Positions 6,757-13,851 of a stretch of 13,851 nucleotides of DNA are shown piece by piece. Position 1 is the first letter of the stretch. Each line of letters begins with the position of its first letter. The notes under the pieces are model-generated. The model saw only the letters and a program-made list of their open reading frames with translations, did no database searches and was not told where the DNA came from. The stretch comes from CBDDRG01 sp965232975. GTDB lineage: Bacteria > Pseudomonadota > Gammaproteobacteria > Pseudomonadales > Porticoccaceae. The DNA is taken from positions 1 to 13,851 of the forward strand of contig CBDDRG010000040.1 of assembly GCA_965232975.1 (NCBI GenBank). The letters run 5' to 3'. The translations under genes and the position numbers were made by a program.

Positions 6757-7776
6757 TCAGCCGGCGACGGCTTGCTCCTGCTGCAAAAAGGCGTCCAGCA
6801 GTTCGCGGTATTGCGCCGCGGGCAGGCGTGGGCCGTACTGGCTGACCACAGTGGCGGCGGCGCGGCTCGCCAGGCGCCCGGCGCGGGGAAAATCAAAGCC
6901 ACTGGTGATGCCGTACAGGAACGCGCCGGCGAACATGTCGCCGGCGCCATTGGTGTCCACCGCCTTGACGGCATGGGGCGCGATGCGGTGGAGTTGCGCG
7001 CCATCGTGCACCAGCGCGCCGGCGGCGCCCAGCGTGATGGCAAAGGTGCGCGCATACGCCGGCATGGCGGCGACGGCGGCGTCGAGGGAGTCCGCGCCGG
7101 TCCAGGTCAACGCCTCTTCCCGATTGCAGAACAGCAGGTCGATGCGCGCGCCCAGCATCTCCGCCAGACCCTCCCGAAAGTGCGCGACTATGCCCGGATC
7201 GGACAGGCTCAGCGCGGTCTTGGTGCCGCTGGCCTCGGCGATTTCGCGGGCTTTGATCGCGGCCGCACGCCCCGTTGGCGAGGTCACCAGATAGCCCTCG
7301 ATGTACAGATAGTCGGCGTCGGCGAGCGCGGCGGGGTTCAGGTTGTCCACATCCAGCGTCGCGCTGATGCCGAGGTAGGTGTTCATCGTGCGCTCGGCGT
7401 CGGGCGTGATCAGCACCAGGCACTTGCCGGTGGTGCCCGCCGGCAACTGGTGGTCGCCGGGGTGGTCCACGCCGGCGTTGGCCAGATCGCGCAGGTAAAA
7501 ATAGCCGTTGTCATCGGCGGCGACCTTGCAGGAGTGGAAGCTCTTCCCGCCGAAGGCGCCGACCGCGATCAGGCTGTTGGCGGCCGAACCCCCGCTCGCG
7601 CGCCGCGACAGCGTCAGGTGGTGGTGCAGGGCTTCGATCAGGCTCTGCTGGCGGGCTTCATCGACCAGCGTCATGACGCCCTTGTCGATGCCGAGGGCGG
7701 CGAGATCCCCGTCGGTGACTTCGATTTCGGTGTCGACGAGAGCGGCGCCGACTCCGTATACATGATAACTGCGCAT
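6757..7776 (-). CDS. PfkB-family carbohydrate/nucleoside kinase, adenosine kinase-like
   Basis: This 339-residue protein belongs to the ribokinase/PfkB superfamily, which phosphorylates sugars or nucleosides with ATP. The N-terminal signature ASGGSAANSLIAVGAFGG (60-77) contains the substrate-binding glycines. The C-terminal PfkB signature DTNGAGDMFAGAFLYG (274-289) contains the catalytic base D280 and the anion-hole glycines. The segment ERTMNTYLG (128-136) fits the proteobacterial group usually annotated as adenosine kinase. Substrate specificity cannot be read from sequence alone, and inosine/guanosine or sugar kinases are close relatives. The ATG at 7776 has AGGA about ten bases upstream. 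The gene is divergent from mrcB, with a 164-base shared upstream region containing a candidate promoter and an inverted repeat. Confidence 0.9.
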   Translation of the reverse strand: MRSYHVYGVGAALVDTEIEVTDGDLAALGIDKGVMTLVDEARQQSLIEALHHHLTLSRRASGGSAANSLIAVGAFGGKSFHSCKVAADDNGYFYLRDLANAGVDHPGDHQLPAGTTGKCLVLITPDAERTMNTYLGISATLDVDNLNPAALADADYLYIEGYLVTSPTGRAAAIKAREIAEASGTKTALSLSDPGIVAHFREGLAEMLGARIDLLFCNREEALTWTGADSLDAAVAAMPAYARTFAITLGAAGALVHDGAQLHRIAPHAVKAVDTNGAGDMFAGAFLYGITSGFDFPRAGRLASRAAATVVSQYGPRLPAAQYRELLDAFLQQEQAVAG

Positions 7777-7807
7777 GTCGGGTTATTCCTGGGTGGCAAA
7801 GGCGGGT

Positions 7808-7836
7808 ATTATCGCCGGGCTTGGCGCGGCCGGTAA
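7808..7836 (-). promoter_or_regulatory. Candidate sigma70 promoter of the PfkB-family kinase gene
   Basis: On the minus strand TTACCG (7836-7831) and GATAAT (7813-7808) are 17 bases apart. The -10 box matches TATAAT at five of six positions; the -35 box is weak. Transcription would start near 7801, giving a leader of about 24 bases. The -35 lies in the spacer of the inverted repeat at 7813-7859 and the -10 touches its left arm. Confidence 0.4.
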
Positions 7837-7859
7837 CGCCCGGGTTGCCAAGCGCGGCG
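7813..7859. repeat. Inverted repeat over the kinase promoter, 13-bp arms
   Basis: CGCCGGGCTTGGC (7813-7825) and GCCAAGCGCGGCG (7847-7859) are reverse complements at 12 of 13 positions, separated by 21 bases. The arms flank the candidate -35 box of the kinase gene and lie upstream of mrcB. This could be an operator for a dimeric regulator of the divergent pair, or a chance palindrome in GC-rich DNA. Confidence 0.45.
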
Positions 7860-7930
7860 ATTCCCCGGGGTAACGGCGCCCGTTTATCATCCCTGTCTTC
7901 GCGGTGTCGCTCAACCTCTGTCGTCTGCCT

Positions 7931-7943
7931 GGAGCCCCGGTTG
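7931..7943 (+). promoter_or_regulatory. Ribosome binding site and TTG start of mrcB
   Basis: GGAG (7931-7934) is followed after six bases by TTG (7941-7943), which opens the mrcB frame with a strongly basic cytoplasmic tail (AKKPRTRRPTPRRKK) typical of PBP1b. The only in-frame ATG (7821) lies inside the kinase-gene promoter region and would add 40 residues with no PBP1b character. Confidence 0.7.
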
Positions 7944-10262
7944 GCAAAAAAGCCCCGTACCCGTCGCCCAACCCCACGCCGCAAGAAGCCCCGTCGGCGG
8001 TCGCCGTGGCCCTGGCTGGCGCTCGGCGCGCTGGTGCTGGCGGGGGTTCTGGTGGTGGCTGGGTTGGCGCTCGACCTGGTGGTGCGCGAAAAGTTCGCCG
8101 GCACCAAGTGGGCGCTGCCGACCCACGTCTTCAGCCGCCCGCTGGAGCTCTACGAGGAGCTGGCGCTGCGCCAGGATAGCCTGCTGTGGGAACTCGGGCG
8201 CCTCGGCTACCGCCAGGTGGACAAGCCCGAAGCCCCCGGCCAATACCGGGTGGCGGGCAATACGCTGGAACTGCACACCCGGCCGTTCCGCTTCTGGGAT
8301 GAGGACAAACCCGCCCAGCGCCTGACCGCTACCTTTGCCGGCGACCAGCTGGCACGCCTGCGCGACGCCAGTGGCCGGCCGCTGGCGCTGGCGCGGCTGG
8401 AGCCGATCATGATCGGCGGCATCTATGCCGAGCACGCCGAGGATCGCGTGCCCGTGCGGCTCGACGAGCTGCCGCCCCATCTGGCGGACGCGCTGGTCGC
8501 GGTGGAGGATCGCGACTTCTTTCGTCACCAGGGCGTGTCGCTGAAGAGCATCGCGCGCGCGCTGGTCAGCAATATCGAGGCCGGCAAGGTCACCCAGGGC
8601 GGCAGCACCATCACCCAGCAGTTGGTCAAGAATTTCTATCTGACCGAGGAGCGCACGCTGGTGCGCAAACTGCTTGAAGCGGTCATGGCGGTGTTGCTGG
8701 AACTGCATTACAGCAAGACCGAGATTCTCGAAGCCTATATCAATGAAATTTTTCTCGGCCAGGCCGGCGCGCGCGCGATCCACGGCTTCGGCATGGCGAG
8801 CCTGCACTACTTCCGCCAGCCGCTGAACGAACTCGGCGTGCACCAGGTCGCGCTGCTGATTGCGATCGCCAAGGGCGCGTCCTGGTACGACCCGCAGCGC
8901 CACGCGCAACGGGCGCGCCAGCGGCGCGATCTGGTGCTCGACATCATGGCGGAACAGGGCTTGATCGATTCCGCCGAGGCGGCGCGCGCGCAGAGTCGAC
9001 CTCTCGACATCGTCGCCAACCCGGGCTTCAAGCCCAACCCCTTTCCGGCCTATCTCGATCTGGTCAAGCGCCAGTTGCGCACCGATTACCGCGAGGCCGA
9101 TCTGCTCAGTGGCGGCTTGCGGGTGTTCACCAATTTCGATCCGCAGGTGCAAAGGCAGCTGGATGACGGCGTCGGCAAAGGGCTGGCGACGCTGGAGCAG
9201 GCGCATCGGGTCAAGGCGGGGGAGCTGGAAGCCGCCGCCGTGGTGGTGCGCGTCGGCACCGGCGAGGTGCTGGCGCTGGCCGGCGGGCGCCGCGCGGGCT
9301 ATGCCGGCTTCAACCGTGCGCTCGACGCCCGCCGCGCGGTCGGCTCCACCATCAAACCCGCGGTCTACCTGACCGCATTGGAGAAGCCCTCGCGCTACAC
9401 GCTGGCGTCGCTGGTCAGCGATGCGCCGATCAGCCTCACCGCGCCCGGTGGCGTGCGCTGGCAGCCGGAAAACTTCGACCACATCAGCCATGGCACGGTG
9501 CCGCTGTGGCAGGCGCTCAGCAATTCCTATAACCAGGCGACGGTGCGCCTCGGCATGGAACTTGGCGTGTCGGCAGTGATCGATACCTTGCACCGGCTCG
9601 GCTACGACGGCGAGGTGCCGGCGCTGCCCTCGCTGTTTCTGGGAGCCATCGAACTCTCGCCGTTCGAGCTTGCGGGGGTCTATCACACCATCGCCGCCGA
9701 GGGTTTTTACACGCCGCTGCGCGCCATCCAGGCGGTGTATGCCGCCGACCAGCGGCCGCTCAAACGCTATGCCTTCAAGGCCGAACAGCGCTTTTCGGCG
9801 GCCGGCATGCACCTGCTGCAATACGCGCTGCAGCAGGTGGTCGAGGAGGGCACCGGCAAGGGCGTCTACCGCCAACTGCCGCGCAGCCTGCGGCTGGCGG
9901 GCAAGACCGGCACGTCGAATGATCAGCGCGACAGCTGGTTCAGCGGGTTCAGCGGCAGCCACCTCGCCCTGGTCTGGATCGGTCGCGACGACAACAAGGG
10001 CACGCCGCTGACCGGGGGCACCGGGGCGGTGCAGATCTGGGCGCGGATCATGGCCGGCCTGGCTAACCAGCCGCTACCGGACGCGGTGCCCGACAATGTC
10101 GCCTATGCCTGGGTCGAGCCCCAGACCGGCCTGCTGAGCGCCGAAGAGTGTGCGGGCGCCCGGCGGCTGCCCTTCGTGGTGGGCAGCGAACCCGCGGCCG
10201 GAGGTTGCAATGCAGCGCCGGCCAAGAAGCTGATGGACTGGTTCAAGGGCATATTGCGCTGA
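7941..10262 (+). CDS. mrcB: Penicillin-binding protein 1B, bifunctional peptidoglycan synthase
   Basis: PBP1b polymerises lipid II into glycan strands and crosslinks the peptides, acting at the periplasmic face of the inner membrane. From the TTG start the product has 773 residues. A basic cytoplasmic tail (1-22) is followed by one transmembrane helix (about 23-48) and a region consistent with the UB2H regulatory domain (about 60-140). The GT51 glycosyltransferase domain has catalytic E189 in AVEDRDFFRHQG and the GGSTITQQLVKNF motif (220-232). The transpeptidase domain has nucleophile S469 in GSTIK, SYN at 529-531 and KTG at 655-657. All motifs are intact, so it should be fully active and beta-lactam sensitive. 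Its stop overlaps the start of the lipoprotein gene (TGATG). Presence of UB2H agrees with activation by an outer-membrane lipoprotein. Confidence 0.96.
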   Translation: MAKKPRTRRPTPRRKKPRRRSPWPWLALGALVLAGVLVVAGLALDLVVREKFAGTKWALPTHVFSRPLELYEELALRQDSLLWELGRLGYRQVDKPEAPGQYRVAGNTLELHTRPFRFWDEDKPAQRLTATFAGDQLARLRDASGRPLALARLEPIMIGGIYAEHAEDRVPVRLDELPPHLADALVAVEDRDFFRHQGVSLKSIARALVSNIEAGKVTQGGSTITQQLVKNFYLTEERTLVRKLLEAVMAVLLELHYSKTEILEAYINEIFLGQAGARAIHGFGMASLHYFRQPLNELGVHQVALLIAIAKGASWYDPQRHAQRARQRRDLVLDIMAEQGLIDSAEAARAQSRPLDIVANPGFKPNPFPAYLDLVKRQLRTDYREADLLSGGLRVFTNFDPQVQRQLDDGVGKGLATLEQAHRVKAGELEAAAVVVRVGTGEVLALAGGRRAGYAGFNRALDARRAVGSTIKPAVYLTALEKPSRYTLASLVSDAPISLTAPGGVRWQPENFDHISHGTVPLWQALSNSYNQATVRLGMELGVSAVIDTLHRLGYDGEVPALPSLFLGAIELSPFELAGVYHTIAAEGFYTPLRAIQAVYAADQRPLKRYAFKAEQRFSAAGMHLLQYALQQVVEEGTGKGVYRQLPRSLRLAGKTGTSNDQRDSWFSGFSGSHLALVWIGRDDNKGTPLTGGTGAVQIWARIMAGLANQPLPDAVPDNVAYAWVEPQTGLLSAEECAGARRLPFVVGSEPAAGGCNAAPAKKLMDWFKGILR

Positions 10263-10699
10263 TGCGATGCTGGACAGGGTGGGCCAACCTCGGCCTAGTT
10301 GCCGGCGCGCTGGCGCTGACCGCCTGCGTGCCGCTGGTGCCGGCGCCGGATGCTGGTGGCGAGCTGCCACCGCCCGTCGAAGAGCCCGCCCGCCCGCCGT
10401 CCACGCCGACACCGGTGCCGCGCCCGCCGCCGCCACCGGCACCGACCAAACCCGCGGTGGCGGCGTTGCTGGGCGACGCCTGGGCGCTGCATCGCGCCGG
10501 CAATTACGACAGCGCCATCGCCGTCGCCGAGCGCGCCCAGCGCATCGACGCGCGCAATCCCGAGGTCTATCTGGTGCTCGCCAACAGCCACGCCGCGCAG
10601 GGCGATACCGCGGCGGCGCGCGGGTTGGCGCGCAAGGGACTGGGCTTCAGCGCCGCCGGCAGCAGTATTCGTGCCCGTCTGCAGCAGCTGCTCGATTGA
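10262..10699 (+). CDS. lpoP: TPR outer-membrane lipoprotein, LpoP-like PBP1b activator
   Basis: The 145-residue product begins with a lipoprotein signal peptide whose lipobox is LTAC, making Cys22 the lipidated residue. A long proline-rich linker follows (about 24-64), then a C-terminal region with one or two tetratricopeptide-type helical pairs (about 68-128: LGDAWALHRAGNYDSAIAVAERAQRID, then NPEVYLVLANSHAAQGDTAAARGLARKGL). LpoP of Pseudomonas aeruginosa is a small TPR lipoprotein that activates PBP1b, replacing the unrelated LpoB of enterics. Position supports the same role here: the ATG overlaps the mrcB stop by one base, giving translational coupling and matched amounts. The linker would let the TPR domain reach from the outer membrane to PBP1b. 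No Asp follows the lipid cysteine, consistent with outer-membrane sorting. The function is inferred from architecture and neighbourhood; another TPR lipoprotein is possible. Confidence 0.75.
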   Translation: MRCWTGWANLGLVAGALALTACVPLVPAPDAGGELPPPVEEPARPPSTPTPVPRPPPPPAPTKPAVAALLGDAWALHRAGNYDSAIAVAERAQRIDARNPEVYLVLANSHAAQGDTAAARGLARKGLGFSAAGSSIRARLQQLLD

Positions 10700-10758
10700 C
10701 CCGCGAACACCTGATCGCAAACCTGGGGCTCGACCCCACGACGGCAATTGATAAATCC

Positions 10759-11711
<953 letters not shown>

Positions 11712-11715
<4 letters not shown>

Positions 11716-12485
11716 TCTGGCGCGAGCGCTGGATCGCCTTCGCGACGCTGGTGGTGAAGGAAGTGCGCCGCTTTACGCGCATCTGGACCCAGACCCTGCT
11801 GCCCCCGGCGATCACGGTGGCGCTGTACTTCGTCATCTTCGGCGCCCTTATCGGCCCCCGCATCGGCCAGATGGCAGGATTCGGCTATATGCAGTTCGTC
11901 GCCCCCGGCCTGATCATGATGGCCGTCATCACCAACTCCTACGGCAATGTGGTGTCGTCGTTTTTCGGCAACAAGTTCGCCGGCAGCATCGAGGAGCTGC
12001 TGGTGTCGCCGGCGCCGACCTACGTCATCCTGCTCGGCTTTGTCGTCGGCGGCGTCGCCCGCGGCCTGGCGGTGGCCGCCATCGTCACGGTGCTGGCGCT
12101 GTTCTTCACCCATCTGCACGTCGAGCATGTGTTGGTGACGCTGGCGATGGTGGTGCTGACGGCAGTGTTGTTCTCGCTGGCGGGCCTGATCAACGCCGTG
12201 TTCGCGCGCTCGTTCGACGATATTTCGATCATCCCCACCTTCGTGCTGACGCCGCTGACCTATCTCGGCGGCGAGTTTTACTCCACCGATCTGCTGTCGC
12301 CGTTCTGGCAGGGGGTGTCGCACCTCAATCCGATCCTGCACATGGTCAACGCCTTCCGCTACGGCTTTCTGGGGGTGTCCGATGTCCACGTCGGCAGCGC
12401 CTTCGCGCTGGTGCTGGCGCTGGTCGCCGGACTCTTCGCATTGGCGCTGTACCTGCTCGAAAACGGCAAGCGCCTGCGCGCCTGA
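11712..12485 (+). CDS. ABC-2 type transporter permease, YadH-like
   Basis: This is the inner-membrane permease paired with the preceding ATPase. It has 257 residues, close to E. coli YadH, and about six hydrophobic segments (roughly 28-48, 59-79, 104-130, 139-162, 172-188 and 228-248). A cytoplasmic N-terminal helix with KEVRRFTRIWTQT precedes the first segment. The ABC-2 hallmark between helices 2 and 3 (SFFGNKFAGSIEELLVSPAP, 83-102) and the conserved LTYLGGEFYS (182-191) followed by LNPILHMVNAFRYG (205-218) are present. The GTG start at 11712 overlaps the ATPase stop (GTGA) and is served by GGAGGAGG at 11697-11704, seven bases upstream. Translation of the two subunits is therefore coupled. 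Export of an unidentified substrate is expected. Confidence 0.93.
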
Positions 12486-12492
12486 CATCGCC

Positions 12493-13317
12493 ATGACCAG
12501 CGACAACCCGCTCGGAACCACCGTTCCCTATCCCCAGCGCTATGCGCCCGAGCTGCTGCACCCGATTGCACGCGCACCGGGGCGGGCGCTGCTGGAGCTG
12601 CAAGACGCGGCGCTGCCGTTCGCCGGCGTGGATCTCTGGACGGCCTACGAGCTGTCCTGGCTCGATGTCCGGGGCAAGCCCCAGGTCGCGATCGGCGAAT
12701 TGGCGATTCCGTGCGCGTCGCCCAACCTGATCGAATCCAAGTCGCTGAAACTGTATCTGAATTCGCTGAATCAAGAAGCCTTTGCCGATGCCGCCGCGGT
12801 GGCCGCAGTGCTGCGCCGCGACCTCGGCGCCGCCTGCGGCGCGCCGGTCGCGGTCGAGCTGTACCGGCTGGACGACTACGGCGCGCGCGGCATCGCCACT
12901 TTCGGTGGCGAATGTCTGGACGACCTGCCGGTGACTTGTCGGGCCTATAGGCCCGCGCCCGAGCTGCTAAAAGCAGATCGCCAGCACGCCGGCACAGTGA
13001 CGGAAGCGCTGTACAGCCATCTGTTCAAATCCAATTGCCCGGTAACGGGGCAGCCGGACTGGGCCAGCGTGCAGATCCGCTACACCGGCCCAGCCATCGA
13101 CCGCGCCGGGTTGCTCGCCTACCTGGTGTCGTTTCGCGAGCACCAGGATTTTCACGAGCACTGTGTCGAGCGCATCTTTGTCGATATCCGGCGCCACTGC
13201 GCACCGACAGCGCTGACCGTCACGGCCCGCTACACCCGGCGCGGTGGCCTCGATATCAATCCGCTGCGCAGCACCGGCGCGCAGCCCTGCGCCTGGCTGC
13301 GGCTGGCGCGGCAGTAG
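12493..13317 (+). CDS. queF: NADPH-dependent 7-cyano-7-deazaguanine reductase
   Basis: QueF reduces the nitrile preQ0 to the amine preQ1 with NADPH, a late step in making the tRNA base queuosine. The 274-residue protein is the long form with two tandem tunnelling-fold domains, as in E. coli (282). The QueF motif ESKSLKLYLNSLNQ (81-94) carries the substrate and NADPH contacts. The catalytic cysteine is C182 in SNCPVTGQPDW and the general acid is D189. C-terminal segments SFREHQDFHEHCVERIF and YTRRGGLDINPLRS are typical. Translation starts seven bases after the permease stop without a clear Shine-Dalgarno, so coupling is likely. No other queuosine gene is in the window, so its position behind the transporter may just be an old operon arrangement. 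Confidence 0.97.
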   Translation: MTSDNPLGTTVPYPQRYAPELLHPIARAPGRALLELQDAALPFAGVDLWTAYELSWLDVRGKPQVAIGELAIPCASPNLIESKSLKLYLNSLNQEAFADAAAVAAVLRRDLGAACGAPVAVELYRLDDYGARGIATFGGECLDDLPVTCRAYRPAPELLKADRQHAGTVTEALYSHLFKSNCPVTGQPDWASVQIRYTGPAIDRAGLLAYLVSFREHQDFHEHCVERIFVDIRRHCAPTALTVTARYTRRGGLDINPLRSTGAQPCAWLRLARQ

Positions 13318-13359
13318 CCGTCTTCGTGAACAGCGCCACGGAGCCGCGGAGGGAGAACA

Positions 13360-13623
13360 ATGTCAGCGCATACCGCAGATAACGCGGCGACGGCCCCGCA
13401 GCCCGGCATCTACCGCCACTTCAAGGGCGGGCTCTACGAGGTGTTGCAGGTGGCCAGGCACAGCGAAACCGGGGAGCCCCATGTGGTCTACCGCGCGCTC
13501 TACGGCGACCGCGGCCTGTGGGTGCGGCCGCTGGCCATGTTCGTCGAGCGAGTCGTGCGCGATGGTGTCGAGCAACCGCGTTTTGCGTGGGTCGAGGCGG
13601 GAGTGCAGGGTTCGGGGCGGTGA
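13360..13623 (+). CDS. DUF1653 family protein
   Basis: This small 87-residue protein consists almost entirely of the DUF1653 domain. The core GIYRHFKGGLYEVLQVARHSETGEPHVVYRALYGDRGLWVRPLAMFVE (16-62) is very typical, and the compact beta-rich composition suggests a small globular fold. No biochemical role is known to me. The ATG at 13360 is well supported by GGAGGGAGA at 13348-13356. It follows queF after 42 bases in the same direction and could be the last gene of that transcript. A short GGGCG/CGCCC stem (13615-13629) straddles its stop codon, too weak to call a terminator. The gene converges on the partial gene at the window edge. Confidence 0.92.
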   Translation: MSAHTADNAATAPQPGIYRHFKGGLYEVLQVARHSETGEPHVVYRALYGDRGLWVRPLAMFVERVVRDGVEQPRFAWVEAGVQGSGR

Positions 13624-13650
13624 GCGCCCGCCAGTGGATGCCCAACTCGC

Positions 13651-13851
13651 TCAGGCTCGCGGCCACGAACGCACGAAACGCGCCATGAACTCGCACACCG
13701 GCATGGCCTCGAGCTGCGCGCGGTCGGTGAAGAGGCCCATCAGCTCGCCGGCACTTTCCGCGCCGTAATGCGCGCGAAACGCCGCCTCGGCCTTCTGCTG
13801 CAGCACGGCAATGCCTTGGTGGCGGCGCCGGCGAAGGCCGATCCGGTAGTC
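13651..13851 (-). CDS. 3' end of an unrecognised gene (partial)
   Basis: An open frame runs from the right window edge to a TGA at 13653-13651, giving 66 residues with no start inside the window. The sequence is rich in Arg and Ala, with stretches such as QGIAVLQQKAEAAFRAHYGAE and ELMGLFTDRAQLEAMPVCEFMARFVRSWPRA. It looks helical and cytoplasmic. I do not recognise the family. Its composition and the convergent layout, 27 bases from the DUF1653 stop, favour a real gene end. The stretch before the stop (FVRSWPRA) is also readable in another frame as FRAFVAASLSELG, so a frameshift near 13670-13700 cannot be excluded. Confidence 0.5.
   Translation of the reverse strand, partial: DYRIGLRRRRHQGIAVLQQKAEAAFRAHYGAESAGELMGLFTDRAQLEAMPVCEFMARFVRSWPRA

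Noticed and set aside
5616..7055. 479-codon minus-strand frame spanning DUF2333 and the end of the kinase gene
   Set aside because: It runs across two real genes and a palindrome in a frame unrelated to either, with composition typical of antisense GC-rich DNA.
7821..7940. ATG start 40 codons upstream for mrcB
   Set aside because: It lies inside the kinase promoter and inverted repeat, has no ribosome binding site, and adds residues unlike PBP1b. The TTG at 7941 has GGAG at ideal spacing.
7911..9962. 683-codon open frame on the minus strand opposite mrcB
   Set aside because: mrcB is unmistakable on the plus strand. The antisense translation is low-complexity (His, Arg, Gln, Ala rich), typical of an antisense shadow.
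10267..10758. In-frame N-terminal extension of the YadG-like ATPase
   Set aside because: It overlaps the lipoprotein gene in another frame, is Arg/Ala low-complexity, and homologues begin at the ATG at 10759.
13615..13629. Terminator at the end of the DUF1653 gene
   Set aside because: Only a five-base GGGCG/CGCCC stem over the stop codon, with no T-run, within chance expectation for this GC content.

Overview
The window is a GC-rich, gene-dense piece of bacterial chromosome, most likely from a gammaproteobacterium outside the enterics (Chromatiales/Competibacter/Pseudomonas-like). This rests on gene content: dsbD-aroQ-accB-accC-prmA in a row, a bifunctional PBP1b followed by a TPR lipoprotein of the LpoP type, a DUF2333 protein, and a long (two-domain) QueF. 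The genus cannot be fixed from the sequence alone. No tRNA, rRNA, CRISPR array, phage gene or intact insertion sequence was seen.

Left part (1-5268). The last 12 codons of a forward gene, probably an outer-membrane beta-barrel protein, end at 39 and are followed by a clear intrinsic terminator (81-109). Five minus-strand genes then run as a block: dsbD (periplasmic reductant supply), aroQ (shikimate pathway), accB and accC (acetyl-CoA carboxylase), and prmA (methylation of ribosomal protein L11). A plausible sigma70 promoter lies upstream of dsbD. The dsbD start is unusual: the only well-placed Shine-Dalgarno sequence points to a CTG codon.

Middle (5269-5678). This gene-poor stretch of about 410 bases holds the dsbD promoter and then a cluster of five back-to-back perfect hairpins (5497-5651). 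The two outermost share the same sequence in inverted orientation, as the ends of a small non-autonomous mobile element (MITE) would. It ends 27 bases before the start of a forward DUF2333 gene. This is the most unusual structure in the window.

Right part (5679-13851). The DUF2333 gene converges on a PfkB-family (adenosine kinase-like) gene, with a perfect 20-bp palindrome between them. The kinase gene is divergent from a forward series: mrcB (PBP1b), an LpoP-like lipoprotein gene, a YadG/YadH-type ABC transporter pair, queF and a DUF1653 gene. mrcB and the lipoprotein gene overlap by one base, and the two ABC genes overlap by four. mrcB plus the lipoprotein gene reads as a cell-wall synthase with its outer-membrane activator. 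The ABC pair and queF are close enough for co-transcription but have no obvious shared pathway. At the right edge the 3' end of an unrecognised minus-strand gene enters the window.

Overall this is mostly ordinary core genome. I did not find a convincing new defence or mobile system. The points worth checking are the hairpin cluster, the dsbD start, and the PBP1b/lipoprotein pairing.
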